NCBI GenBank assembly: GCA_020438795.1
Contig: JAGQTY010000014.1
Span: 1 to 64,000 of the forward strand
Source: Actinomycetota bacterium
Lineage (GTDB): Bacteria; Actinomycetota; Actinomycetes; S36-B12; GCA-2699445
DNA length: 64,000 nucleotides
Direction: 5' to 3'
Each line of letters opens with the position of its first letter. The first letter of the stretch is position 1. The position numbers and the translations under genes are program-made. Positions 9,388 through 18,123 of this stretch are shown in pieces. The notes beneath the pieces are model-generated. The model ran no database searches and was not told the DNA's origin. It worked only from the letters and a program-made list of their open reading frames with translations.

Positions 9388-10894
9388 GGCGGAAGCTGAC
9401 CTTCAGGGCCTTGCCCCGCCCCTGAGCGGAGTACGCCCTGATGAGCACGACGTGCTTGCCCTTCGCGAGACGCTTGAGCACGAGTCTGCGCCCGGAGACC
9501 CGGCGAGTGCTCTTCTTGCCCGTCTTCGCGCTCCTCGCCGTCACGATGTACCCGGTGGTCGTACCGGAGCTGGGTTCCCGCCAGCGGAGCACCGCTCTGC
9601 GGCCCTTCACTCTGACCTTGGGAGAAGTCGGCTGCCCGGGTTTCTGCTCAGCGACCGCCGGCGTTGGGTCCGTGGCGGCAGTGCCCGATGCCGCCCTGGG
9701 CACGTAGAGCGACCGGTTCGGCGCACCATACGAGCCCCAGGGCCCGAAGCTCACTGCCCCGGTCGTCGCCTGATCGAGCAGTTCCCGGGAGGCGGCCGAA
9801 GCCGACAGTCCGGGGCTGCGCGACCACAGCACCGCGAGCGCACCGGCAACGTGTGGCGTTGCCATCGACGTACCGTCCATGACGCTTGTACCACCGCCGT
9901 CGCGCACCGAGGTGATGGCAACGCCAGGGGCCCAGATGTCGACGCAGGAGCCGGTGTTGCTGAAGTCAGCCTCTGCATCGGTCCGGTCGAGTGCACCCAC
10001 TGTCACAGCGGAGGGTTCTGCGGCCGGTGAGTGTGAGCAGGCATCATCGCCGTCATTGCCCGCGGCCGCAACAGTGACCACCCCGGCGGCGGACAGCGCG
10101 GCAACGGCACTGTCGACGGCATCCGAACGAGCGGTGCCCAGGCTGAGGTTCACGATGGAGCGGGGGCCGGCGTGCTGGGCCACCCAATTCAGGCCGGCGA
10201 CCACCGTTGCGGTGGTTCCGGCACCGTTGCAGTCCAGGACCCGCACGGAGTGCAGGGTGGTCTGCTTGGCCACTCCGTAGGTGCTCGAGCCGACGGTTCC
10301 CGCCACGTGTGTACCGTGCCCGCTGCAGTCCCCTGGTGAATCGCCGATGGAGGCGACGTATGCGGAGCGACCGATCCTGGACCCGAACTCGGCATTGTCC
10401 AGGTCGATCCCGCTGTCAAGGACATAGACGTTGGTCCCGGTCCCATCAGCAACCGGCTGATAGCTGTGGTCCAGAGGGAGCAGGCGCTGATCGATGCGAT
10501 CAAGCCCCCACGCGGGCCCGGAAGCCTGCGACTGCACGTCGCTGCGCCCGCTGGCCAGTGCGCGCTTGCCCGGCAGCGCATCGCTCACCCGGACCGGCTC
10601 GTTGCGCTCCACATTCAGCACCCGGGGATCCGCTTCGAGGTCAGCCACGTCGCCAGCCGACAGATTGGCCAGGGCCCCGTCGAAGGCGGGCCCTGAGATG
10701 TCCGTGGCGTCCTCGCCGGTCAGTTCCCCGACCACTTCCTCAGGAGACTCACCCCCTACAGTCTCAACCAGGAAGTCGCCATCGGCGGGGGCCTCGATGA
10801 TCTGCTCGGAAGCTCCGGCCGGTCCGACCGAGAGGAGCCCCATGGCGATCACTGCGGACGCGGCAGCAGCACCTGTGCGCAACGCATTGGTCAT
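9383..10894 (-). CDS. Secreted S8 subtilisin-like protease with C-terminal FnIII-like domain
   Basis: The 503-residue preproprotein has a signal peptide (TGAAAASAVIAMGLLSVGPAGASE), then an inhibitor-I9-like propeptide (about 30-105). The S8 catalytic domain has Asp in YVLDSGID (about D160), His in SGHGTHVAG (about H193) and Ser in DGTSMATPHVAG (about S343). A Pro/Thr spacer leads to a C-terminal FnIII-like module of about 85 residues that is rich in Lys and Arg and ends in RR. I chose the ATG at 10894 because a G-rich Shine-Dalgarno (GGGGGA) lies just upstream; the frame extends further upstream without signal-peptide character. It is a proteinase-K-like extracellular protease; the substrate is unknown. 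Confidence 0.92.
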   Translation of the reverse strand: MTNALRTGAAAASAVIAMGLLSVGPAGASEQIIEAPADGDFLVETVGGESPEEVVGELTGEDATDISGPAFDGALANLSAGDVADLEADPRVLNVERNEPVRVSDALPGKRALASGRSDVQSQASGPAWGLDRIDQRLLPLDHSYQPVADGTGTNVYVLDSGIDLDNAEFGSRIGRSAYVASIGDSPGDCSGHGTHVAGTVGSSTYGVAKQTTLHSVRVLDCNGAGTTATVVAGLNWVAQHAGPRSIVNLSLGTARSDAVDSAVAALSAAGVVTVAAAGNDGDDACSHSPAAEPSAVTVGALDRTDAEADFSNTGSCVDIWAPGVAITSVRDGGGTSVMDGTSMATPHVAGALAVLWSRSPGLSASAASRELLDQATTGAVSFGPWGSYGAPNRSLYVPRAASGTAATDPTPAVAEQKPGQPTSPKVRVKGRRAVLRWREPSSGTTTGYIVTARSAKTGKKSTRRVSGRRLVLKRLAKGKHVVLIRAYSAQGRGKALKVSFRR

Positions 10895-11031
10895 ACTGTC
10901 CCCCGGCTCGATTCCAGACAACGAGCCTGGACGATCCCACCTTCCGAGTGTCCACCCTCGGCGGCCGACACCGACACCCTGACACGCTGTGACGATGCAC
11001 ACACCGTGCGATTACCGGTCAGCCGGACCGT

Positions 11032-11559
11032 TCACACCTGGACCAGCGAGGCAAGCACACGGTCATAAGCCTCCGAGTGCCGCACGAGCAGCCGCCCGGC
11101 CCCGGGGAACCGGCGTGACAGCGGCACGGTGGCCGCCACAGAGTCGCTGTCCAGCGCGATGATCCAGTCGAATGCTTCCCCTTGCCGAAGCCGCGCCCAC
11201 GCGTCGGCGGCCGAGGCGAAGGTCCGGGGCCTCAGATATGGATCGAGTTCAGTGGCCGTGCGCAGGCCGAGCTCCCCCACCGCGCGCTGGAGGCGACCGG
11301 GAGGGCCGGGACGTCTCGACTGTCGCCATCGCCGGGCCGAGTTGACCAATGGCCGGCGTCGCTGGGGCCAGGACTGCCGGTCGAACAGATCAGTCACGTT
11401 GTGCACGTTCGGACCCGGCGACCAGACACCTTCGGAGGTGAACCAGTCTCGGTTGGTGGTCAGCACTTGCGTGCGCAAACCAGCATCGAAACACCGCTGT
11501 GCGAAGGTTCGCGCCGGCTCGAGCTTGCGGCGCTGCTGCAGCAGGAGCACATCAGTCAT
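11032..11559 (-). CDS. Hypothetical protein in glycosyltransferase operon
   Basis: The family is not recognised. The 175-residue protein has no signal peptide or membrane segment, and is rich in Arg and Trp. It starts MTDVLLLQQRRK and contains a segment GEAFDWIIALDSD that could be a beta strand followed by an acidic loop, so a glycosyltransferase-like half-fold is possible but unproven. The ATG at 11559 overlaps the stop of the upstream glycosyltransferase by 8 nt, so translation is coupled. It is the last gene of a three-gene minus-strand operon. Confidence 0.6.
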   Translation of the reverse strand: MTDVLLLQQRRKLEPARTFAQRCFDAGLRTQVLTTNRDWFTSEGVWSPGPNVHNVTDLFDRQSWPQRRRPLVNSARRWRQSRRPGPPGRLQRAVGELGLRTATELDPYLRPRTFASAADAWARLRQGEAFDWIIALDSDSVAATVPLSRRFPGAGRLLVRHSEAYDRVLASLVQV

Positions 11560-12775
11560 GGGCCGCAACCAGGCCTTCCTCGTACAGGCGCAGCAGTTGC
11601 TGGGCCACGCTGCCAGGAGCATAGCGTTGCGCCACGATCGTGGCGGCCGTGCTCAGATCGAGTGCAGGGTCATCCTCGAGCTCGGCCACCGCGGCGGACA
11701 CCTGGTCTGCAGTCGGGTCCGGACCCAGCAGCCTGCCTGCCAGGGGGGCGACCTCGGCATCCATGATGTCCCGAGGGCCACCGCTGTCCGCGACGATCAC
11801 CGGCGTTCCCGCTGCGATGGCTTCGGCCGTGACGATCGAGAACGTCTCCAGCCTCGAGAGATGCACCAGCACGTCGGCCTGCCCGATCAGCCGGGAGGTC
11901 GTCTCGGGGTCCAGAGCACCGGTCAACGTGACCCGTTGCGTAAGGCCGAGTTCCTGCGCTCGTCGGGCCACCACCGGCAGTTCCTCCCCAGCCCCCACGA
12001 ACGTCAGCGTCGCATCGCCGGCAGACTCAGCGAACCGGGCGAAGCTCTCCAGGACCAGTGACGGTCGTTTGCCCTCGATGACCGCGCCCACACAGATCCA
12101 GTCGCGGATCGGACGCCCGGAGGCCGACGCGACCGCTGCAGGCGGATTCGCGAGGATGTTGGGAACCACCGAGAGCCGGTCGTGTGCGTCCGGGAAGTCC
12201 GAGAGCAGCTTGTCCCGCAACGCCGAGCTCACGGCGAGCGTCCGGAAGGACCGAGCCAGGGCCTTGCGGTACAGCCGCTTCACGCGGGGACCGAGCTTCT
12301 GACTGCTCAGCATCGCACTGTAATGCTCGGTCACCAGCAGCGGGACATCGCTCTCGAGCAGCTCGGCGGCAGCCCAGCCCGAAAGCATCCCCACATGGGC
12401 GTGTGCAACCTCAACGGGATCGAGCAGTTCCAGGCCCACCTGGGTCGCGATCGCGTGCAGCGTGGCCTGGTCGTACCGGTTGATGTGCTTGGGCCGCGGC
12501 ACGGGCACGCGAGCCAGCGGCACTGCGACATCACCCACGAGGTCGTGGCTCAGCCAGTCACCGCGCCGAGCACGCAGCCAGCGCTGCCAGCGCCCCTGGA
12601 GAGGCACGAACGAACCGTCGGCGTGCAGCCGGTCCTCACGCGTGTGGATCACCTGCACCCGCGCTCCTGCCTCGACGAGGGCGTGGACCTGGCTGCGGAC
12701 GAAGACACCGACGTGGGGTTCGGGCGCACTGGGATACCAGGGTGTGATCACCGTGACTGCTGGAGGTTGACTCAC
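11552..12775 (-). CDS. GT4 family glycosyltransferase
   Basis: A 407-residue GT-B enzyme. The N-terminal domain opens VTVITPWYPSAPEPHVGVFV, the usual phosphate/acceptor side of GT4 proteins. The C-terminal domain has the DPETTSRLIGQADVLVHLS helix and ETFSIVTAEAIAAGTPVIV, where the first Glu matches the donor-binding E-x7-E motif. The GTG at 12775 overlaps the TGA of the upstream gene (GTGA); the frame extends further upstream but only inside that gene. It is the middle gene of a coupled operon, probably for assembly of a surface polysaccharide. Donor and linkage are unknown. Confidence 0.85.
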   Translation of the reverse strand: MSQPPAVTVITPWYPSAPEPHVGVFVRSQVHALVEAGARVQVIHTREDRLHADGSFVPLQGRWQRWLRARRGDWLSHDLVGDVAVPLARVPVPRPKHINRYDQATLHAIATQVGLELLDPVEVAHAHVGMLSGWAAAELLESDVPLLVTEHYSAMLSSQKLGPRVKRLYRKALARSFRTLAVSSALRDKLLSDFPDAHDRLSVVPNILANPPAAVASASGRPIRDWICVGAVIEGKRPSLVLESFARFAESAGDATLTFVGAGEELPVVARRAQELGLTQRVTLTGALDPETTSRLIGQADVLVHLSRLETFSIVTAEAIAAGTPVIVADSGGPRDIMDAEVAPLAGRLLGPDPTADQVSAAVAELEDDPALDLSTAATIVAQRYAPGSVAQQLLRLYEEGLVAAHD

Positions 12776-14076
12776 GATCTCGACTCCAGCCGCTGCGCCC
12801 ACTGCTGTGCGAACGGAAGGACCGCAGACTCCCTGTCGAAGCTGCGGCCGTAGGCTCTGGCCGCCTGACGTTCCGCAGGCGATGCTGAGGCCGCGAGCTG
12901 CGCAGCACGTGCAAAAGCCTCGGCCAGATCGGCGGGGGCCAGTGATTCGGGCTGCACCCACAGGGGATAGTCCGACAGCTCCGCTACAGCGGCCAGCTCC
13001 GGGCTGTGGACCGAGACGATCGGCAGTCCCGTGGCCATGTACTCGTAGACCTTGCCGCCGGTGACGTACCTGCCGCCGGGTGAGGAGAAGACCAGGACAT
13101 CCAGCTCGTCGTACTTCTCATGCACCGCTGTCTTGGGAACGGCTCCGCGGTAGTGCAGGTTCGGGGGCGGGTCGCTCAGCTGGCCTTCCAGCAGGCGTCG
13201 GGTGCTGGCGAAGAATCCAAGGTGCCCGTAGATGTCCAGCGAGGCCCGGGTGCCGGAGTCCGCGAAGGGCCCCGCCATCGCGGCACGCCAGCCGTCGAGC
13301 AGTTCCCGCACGGGGTGAACCTCCGTGAGGGTCCCCACGAAACCGAACCGGATGCCATCATCCGCGGCCCGGGGCACCCGGCCCTCGGGCAGGTGATCAG
13401 CATCGAACCCGTTGCGGATCACGATCATGCGGTCGGCATCCTGCGGGTAGCGCAGCGCATACTCGGCACGCAGCCCGTCGTTGACGTGGATGATGCGTTC
13501 CGCCCCGGCCAGGCTCCATCGCTCAGCGCGCACGGGCAGGCTTCCCGGCGCGAAGAAGTCCTCCTCCGTGAACGAATTGAAGGTCCAGGGGTCGCGGTAG
13601 TCCAGCGCGTACGGGACCCGCAACCGCGTGGCGATCAGGCGCGCAGCCATGAAGGACGCGAACGGGTTGCCCGTTGCGAGCACGGCATCCACTGGTCGCC
13701 CCCGCGCCCGCCGGAGTCCGGCACGGGTCGCGGTGGCGACCCACGACGTGTAACGCTCCTTGAGGGTCCGGGAGATCAGTGTCGAGCGCGCCTTGGTGCG
13801 TAGCGCGGGCACCCAGGTGTCGACGAGACCCAGATCGTCGGGATCAGTGGTGTAGGAATACCGCTGCCAGTCGGGGCGCAGCACATCGACACCGGGAATC
13901 TCCACAGCGGTGGACGGGTCCAGGCCCGCGCTCACCGCCTCGAGATACGGCAGGGGCGCCGAGATCACACTGACCTGCCAGCCCGAGCGGGCGAACGCCG
14001 AGCAGAAGGCCCGGGGACGATGTGCGCCACTGGCCCGTGAAGGCGGGTAGAAGAAGGCCAGATACAGCAGGTGCAT
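12772..14076 (-). CDS. GT4-like glycosyltransferase, first gene of the operon
   Basis: A 434-residue GT-B protein. It starts MHLLYLAFFYPPSRASGAHRP, the classic GT4 N-terminal loop, then has a Rossmann strand with PYALDYRDPW. The donor domain contains VGTLTEVHPVRELLDGW, YDELDVLVFSSPG and TGGKVYEYMATGLPIVSV, as in capsule and O-antigen glycosyltransferases. GGAGGA lies 4 nt before the ATG at 14076; the frame is open far upstream but without this support. A TAGGTT -10 element 35 nt upstream gives a short leader. It is divergent from 14226. Confidence 0.85.
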   Translation of the reverse strand: MHLLYLAFFYPPSRASGAHRPRAFCSAFARSGWQVSVISAPLPYLEAVSAGLDPSTAVEIPGVDVLRPDWQRYSYTTDPDDLGLVDTWVPALRTKARSTLISRTLKERYTSWVATATRAGLRRARGRPVDAVLATGNPFASFMAARLIATRLRVPYALDYRDPWTFNSFTEEDFFAPGSLPVRAERWSLAGAERIIHVNDGLRAEYALRYPQDADRMIVIRNGFDADHLPEGRVPRAADDGIRFGFVGTLTEVHPVRELLDGWRAAMAGPFADSGTRASLDIYGHLGFFASTRRLLEGQLSDPPPNLHYRGAVPKTAVHEKYDELDVLVFSSPGGRYVTGGKVYEYMATGLPIVSVHSPELAAVAELSDYPLWVQPESLAPADLAEAFARAAQLAASASPAERQAARAYGRSFDRESAVLPFAQQWAQRLESRS

Positions 14077-14110
14077 CCCGTCCTCCGAACCCCACAAACG
14101 CCCAGATGAC

Positions 14111-14116
14111 AACCTA
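14111..14116 (-). promoter_or_regulatory. -10 element of the 14076-11032 glycosyltransferase operon
   Basis: TAGGTT on the minus strand would start a leader of about 28 nt that contains GGAGGA before the ATG at 14076. No convincing -35 is seen. Confidence 0.45.
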
Positions 14117-14212
14117 TCAGGGCGGCACCGCGGCATCGGCCCACGCCGCGGGCTCGGCAGCCGACGCGGGCCGCTCCGGCGAGCGGAACGTGTGGCGGTC
14201 GATGTCTGACCG

Positions 14213-14228
14213 TAGAATGCTCCTCGTG
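14213..14228 (+). promoter_or_regulatory. Leaderless -10 element for gene 14226
   Basis: TAGAAT (14213-14218), 7 nt, then GTG. This favours the GTG over in-frame ATGs at 14202 and 14217, of which the second overlaps the -10 box. Confidence 0.55.
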
Positions 14229-14834
14229 ACAGCTGCGGACCGGGTCCATCTCGGACTGATCTCGTGGGCCTGTCCCCCGCTCGACGATCCGATCGCCGAA
14301 TACGCCCGAGCGGTCGTCGCCACCCTGAACGCGAGCGGGGCGGAGCTGAGCCTGTTCCGCTGCAGCACCATCTCCTACGAGATGATCGCAGCCGACTGCG
14401 CCGGGACCGGTTGTGGCGGCGGCCGGGAACTGGAGATTCCCTTTCACACGAACCTGGCCAACCCACTGGTGAACTCGTGGGGAACGACACAGGCGACTGC
14501 ACCGAAACGCTGGCAACGTCGCCTGAGGAGGAATCAGGAGCTGCGCGGTGGGCTGGCATGGTCCAAGCGCGTGCTGGCTGAGCTGCAGCTCCTCCATCTC
14601 TCTGAGCCCCTGGACACGGTCATCGCAGTCTCGCAGCCCCGGCTGAACGTCATCGCAGCAGCGAGCTTCTCCCGCCTCACGGGTGTCCCGTTCGTGGAGT
14701 GCCAGGGCCCAGCACTGCAAGAACACCTGGCATACATGACCGACGCACCGGACATTGAGACCGGCGCCCGACCGGCAGCGGTGGTCGGTTCGGCCGCGGA
14801 CGTCGGCGCCATGATTGGCGAGGTGCTCCCATGA
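14226..14834 (+). CDS. Hypothetical protein coupled to a glycosyltransferase-like gene
   Basis: The family is not recognised. The protein (202 residues from GTG 14226) opens with VHLGLISWACPPLDDPIAEY, reminiscent of the first strand and loop of GT-B glycosyltransferases, and has a second Rossmann-like strand LDTVIAVSQPRLNVIAAAS. There is no signal peptide. Its stop overlaps the next start (ATGA), so the two proteins are made together and may form one GT-B-like unit split over two chains, or partners. In-frame ATGs at 14202 and 14217 are alternative starts. Confidence 0.6.
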   Translation: MTAADRVHLGLISWACPPLDDPIAEYARAVVATLNASGAELSLFRCSTISYEMIAADCAGTGCGGGRELEIPFHTNLANPLVNSWGTTQATAPKRWQRRLRRNQELRGGLAWSKRVLAELQLLHLSEPLDTVIAVSQPRLNVIAAASFSRLTGVPFVECQGPALQEHLAYMTDAPDIETGARPAAVVGSAADVGAMIGEVLP

Positions 14835-16534
14835 TCATCGTGGTCGGCCCCGGGGATCCGGATCTGAGCGTCCTCGGCGATCACGTCGTGGTGCGAAAGA
14901 CCGGCAAGGGGCAATACACGATAGTGCGCGGCCACAGCCAGGCTCTGCGGGGCCCACTTCGGGCTGTGGTGTCGCAGTCCCTGCGCCTCGGGGAACGGGT
15001 GCTCGTCATTGCGACAGACGCACCGAGCGCGCGCAGACTCGCCCCGCTGACCAATGAGTACCCGGAAGTGCCGGTTCTGTCCGGTGTCCATCAGGCCGCC
15101 GCCATCCTGCGACGCTGCGACGGTCGGCAGCTGCCGACCGTCGCCGAGGTGCTGTCGATCCTGGGACGATCGACGTTCGTGCCGGACACCGCGGTGTCCG
15201 ATCACTGCCGCCGGGTGCAGCTGATCGATGAACGACGCGTGGACAGGATCCGCGCCGAGCTGTCGCCCGCCAGTGATGTCGCCATCGCCTGGACCGAGGA
15301 CCGACCGGCAATGCTCGCTCTCTCGCACCGTCCGGTCCTGCAACTGGCCCGGCCGCGCCGTTCCTGGCGGGGCGGCGGGCGCCCGGACCCCTCGCAGCAG
15401 CAACAGGCGCGCGACGTCGTCAGCGAGCTCGAGGCTGCCTTCGAGCGGCCGACCGGGAACGAGATCGGCGCGGCCATGAGCAGGGGGTTGCTCATCGGCT
15501 CCCGGAACACGGCGGGCCAGGCACACGAATGGGCGCGGGCGGCCCGCGAACAAGGCCTCGAGGCGCTCTCGTTGCAGTACCTCCGCCCCGACCCCACCCA
15601 CGTCTTCGAAGCCGACATCACGACACACGAATTCGCCGCATCGCTGCCAAGACGGGTTCGTGTCGCAGCAAGCACGCTGTCCGGCAGTTGCGCAGTGCTA
15701 ATGGAGTCTCTTCAGAATCCCTTCCTCCTGCCCGACTACGACGGCGGAGCGGACGCCGGCCTTGCGCAGCTGAGAGCGTTTCGCAGATCGGACTTCCCTG
15801 CAGGGGTGGTGTTCCACGGCAGCGACGTGCGAAACCCGTCCCGTTTCGCCGCCGAGCACGCGAACAGCCCCTTCGAGGGCTGGCTGGCACCCGAGCTGCA
15901 GGAGTCACTGGAGCACAAGACGCAGAGAATGACCGCGTTGCTGCCCGAGATCACCGAACCGAAGTTCGTCACCACGCTGGACCTGATGGACCACGTGCCG
16001 GACGCGTCCTGGCTGCCCCAGGTGGTCCGGCCCGAGTTCTTCACCGCGAAGGCGCGGCCAAGCGCCGGAGCGCCCGTCGTGCTGCACGCCCCCTCAGCCG
16101 GCGGCACCAAGGGCAGTGCCGTCATCGACCCAGCGCTGACCCGGCTGGCCGATTCCGGCGTCATCCGCTACGTCCGGTGTGAGGGCGTGCCCACGGCCAT
16201 GATGCCTCGGCTGGTCGCCGCCGCCGACATCGTCGTCGACCAGATCGGGCTCTCGCTGATCAGCGTCGCTGCGATCGAGGGGATGGCAGCGGGCAAGGCG
16301 GTCGTGACCAGGTTCGATCCGGTGATCGCCGCGCGATACCCGGCCGAGGTACCGGTGCTGCCGGCCGACCCGCACACGCTGGGCGACGTCGTCGAGGCGC
16401 TGGCAAGCGACCCTGCCAGGACTGCGGAACTGGGGGCGGCGGGTGCCGCCTACGCGCGGGAGTTCCATGACGGGCGACTCTCATCGCACATTCTGGCGCA
16501 GACCTTCAGTCTTCCTCGGCGCTCCCTTGCCTGA
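14831..16534 (+). CDS. GT-B-fold glycosyltransferase-like protein
   Basis: A 567-residue protein. The N-terminal third (MIIVVGPGDPDLSVLGDHVVV onward) is not recognised and may be a Rossmann-like domain. From about residue 220 it resembles a GT-B enzyme: GLLIGSRNTAGQAHEWARA, VFHGSDVRNP, then a donor domain with VLHAPSAGGTKGSAVIDPAL, MPRLVAAADIVVDQIG and SVAAIEGMAAGKAVVTRF. The usual E-x7-E is partly altered. It is translationally coupled to 14226 by a 4-nt overlap. Its last 29 nt overlap the 3' end of the convergent glycosyltransferase gene at 16506. It is part of the surface-glycan locus; the activity is unproven. Confidence 0.7.
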   Translation: MIIVVGPGDPDLSVLGDHVVVRKTGKGQYTIVRGHSQALRGPLRAVVSQSLRLGERVLVIATDAPSARRLAPLTNEYPEVPVLSGVHQAAAILRRCDGRQLPTVAEVLSILGRSTFVPDTAVSDHCRRVQLIDERRVDRIRAELSPASDVAIAWTEDRPAMLALSHRPVLQLARPRRSWRGGGRPDPSQQQQARDVVSELEAAFERPTGNEIGAAMSRGLLIGSRNTAGQAHEWARAAREQGLEALSLQYLRPDPTHVFEADITTHEFAASLPRRVRVAASTLSGSCAVLMESLQNPFLLPDYDGGADAGLAQLRAFRRSDFPAGVVFHGSDVRNPSRFAAEHANSPFEGWLAPELQESLEHKTQRMTALLPEITEPKFVTTLDLMDHVPDASWLPQVVRPEFFTAKARPSAGAPVVLHAPSAGGTKGSAVIDPALTRLADSGVIRYVRCEGVPTAMMPRLVAAADIVVDQIGLSLISVAAIEGMAAGKAVVTRFDPVIAARYPAEVPVLPADPHTLGDVVEALASDPARTAELGAAGAAYAREFHDGRLSSHILAQTFSLPRRSLA

Positions 16535-17981
16535 TACCGAGGTCCTGATAGACGCCCATGATCGTGTCGGTTTGCGACTCCCAGGTCCATCGGTCCAGAT
16601 CGGCGCGGGTCAGGGCCGCCCGGAACTCCTGCTCACCAGCGAGGACCCGCCGCACCGCCGACGCGAAGTCCTCACTGCTCCCGGCGACAAAGGCCTCACC
16701 GAGTCCCAGCTCGCTGACCACCGACGAGAGGTACTCGACATCGCTGACCACCATCGGCAGCCCGGCGTGGGCGTAGTCGAAGAACTTGTTGGGCAGAGCG
16801 ATCTCATGGTTCGGCAGATGCACCATGGGGTGCACAGCAGCTGAGGCCGTGCGAAGGTGCTGAACAATGACTTGTCGGGGGACGTAGTCGATGACATGCA
16901 GCCTCTCGCCGACCCCGGATTCCTCGGCCGCTTCGAGCAGGAACTGTCTCGCCTCGGGCTGCGGTGGTGCGATGACCGCGAGATGCACGTCCGGCAGATG
17001 CGCCAGTCCTGCGATCGCAGTGTCGAGGCCCCGGCGCAGCGAGATCGCGCCCGAATAGACCAGTAGCGGCACCTCGGGTGCCAGCGCGCAGTCGGAGCGA
17101 ACGTCACGATCGAACTCCGGATGAGTGCGCAGCGCCCGCGCCTCGGGACAGTTGAGCACAACCTCCGGGGTCGCCATGAGGCCATGCGTACGGACGAGTA
17201 GTTCGGCCAGAGGTTGTGAGACCGTGAGCACTGCGTCGGCCGAGCCGATGTGCGTCGCCTCATAGACACATCTGCCCAGGTGCGTCGGCGTGCGGCCCTG
17301 CAGCCCGGGGACGTACTCGTGCGCGTCGTAGATGACCCGGACCTCGTACGGCTGGCGACGCGCGTGACGGACCGCTACCCCCAGGGCGACGTAATCGTGT
17401 GCGTGGATGATGCCGGGGTCGAAGTCCGCCAGAACCGGCGCCATGGCCTTCTCATACTCCAGCAGGTTGGGGTCCAGCTGCGGCCACAGGGCCTCGCCTC
17501 GCGAGAGGGTCTCTGCACGCCGTTGCGGCGGCTGCCCCAGCCAGTTGCGTGCACGGCGGAAGAGGGCCTCGTCATTTCGTTCGGTCAGGCGCTGGCGAAC
17601 CCCATGGATCCGCTCATCGAGCAACAGACTGCTGCGCCGAGCAAGCGTTCGCAGCCGCCGGTCCTGCCTGTCCGGAGCTCGGCGGTCGGTCAGCGTCCGG
17701 CGACGCCTGGCCAGCTCTCGCCGGCGCCCCCGGGCCTCTCCCCGCGTCCGGTAGGACAACCGGCCCGGCACCGGCCGAGATCCCAGCTCCCAGTCGGCGA
17801 CGTCCACCAGCGCCACCCGGAAGTCCCCTATACCCTCCGTCGGGGTCGTCGGGTCGGTCTGCACACCCAAGGCCAGGACGTCGTAGCCCTGCTCCGATAT
17901 GAACTGCGCGGTCTTGACCACTCTCGCATCGCCCGCCACCGCGGTGTCCACGAGCATGGCCACGCGATTCTGCCTCGCCAT
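16506..17981 (-). CDS. GT4 family glycosyltransferase
   Basis: A 491-residue GT-B protein starting RVAMLVDTAVAGDARVVKTA, typical of a capsular glycosyltransferase N-domain. A long, Arg-rich, probably helical insertion follows (about 80-160). The middle contains IIHAHDYVALGVAV and VIYDAHEY, and the donor domain contains VYSGAISLRRGLDTAI and ALPNKFFDYAHAGLPMVV. GGAG lies 4 nt before the ATG at 17981, and a TAGCCT -10 element lies 34 nt upstream. It is divergent from the SGNH gene at 18124. The Arg-rich insertion is unusual and might bind polyanionic glycan or membrane. Confidence 0.85.
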   Translation of the reverse strand: MARQNRVAMLVDTAVAGDARVVKTAQFISEQGYDVLALGVQTDPTTPTEGIGDFRVALVDVADWELGSRPVPGRLSYRTRGEARGRRRELARRRRTLTDRRAPDRQDRRLRTLARRSSLLLDERIHGVRQRLTERNDEALFRRARNWLGQPPQRRAETLSRGEALWPQLDPNLLEYEKAMAPVLADFDPGIIHAHDYVALGVAVRHARRQPYEVRVIYDAHEYVPGLQGRTPTHLGRCVYEATHIGSADAVLTVSQPLAELLVRTHGLMATPEVVLNCPEARALRTHPEFDRDVRSDCALAPEVPLLVYSGAISLRRGLDTAIAGLAHLPDVHLAVIAPPQPEARQFLLEAAEESGVGERLHVIDYVPRQVIVQHLRTASAAVHPMVHLPNHEIALPNKFFDYAHAGLPMVVSDVEYLSSVVSELGLGEAFVAGSSEDFASAVRRVLAGEQEFRAALTRADLDRWTWESQTDTIMGVYQDLGIRQGSAEED

Positions 17982-18014
17982 GGATCTCCAAGCAACGGGT
18001 CCTTCTCTCCTGAC

Positions 18015-18020
18015 AGGCTA
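18015..18020 (-). promoter_or_regulatory. -10 element for glycosyltransferase 17981
   Basis: TAGCCT on the minus strand gives a leader of about 27 nt with GGAG before the ATG. Confidence 0.4.
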
Positions 18021-18092
18021 CTGGGATGCCGCGCAGGACCTGACGAGGAGATAGCGCGCTTCGTGAGGCGATCCACGACGACACAGCGACGG

Positions 18093-18098
18093 TAGGCT
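18093..18098 (+). promoter_or_regulatory. -10 element for SGNH gene 18124
   Basis: TAGGCT gives a short leader with GGGAGG (18114-18119) 4 nt before the GTG. Confidence 0.45.
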
Positions 18099-18123
18099 TG
18101 ATCGAGAACGAACGGGAGGCTGT

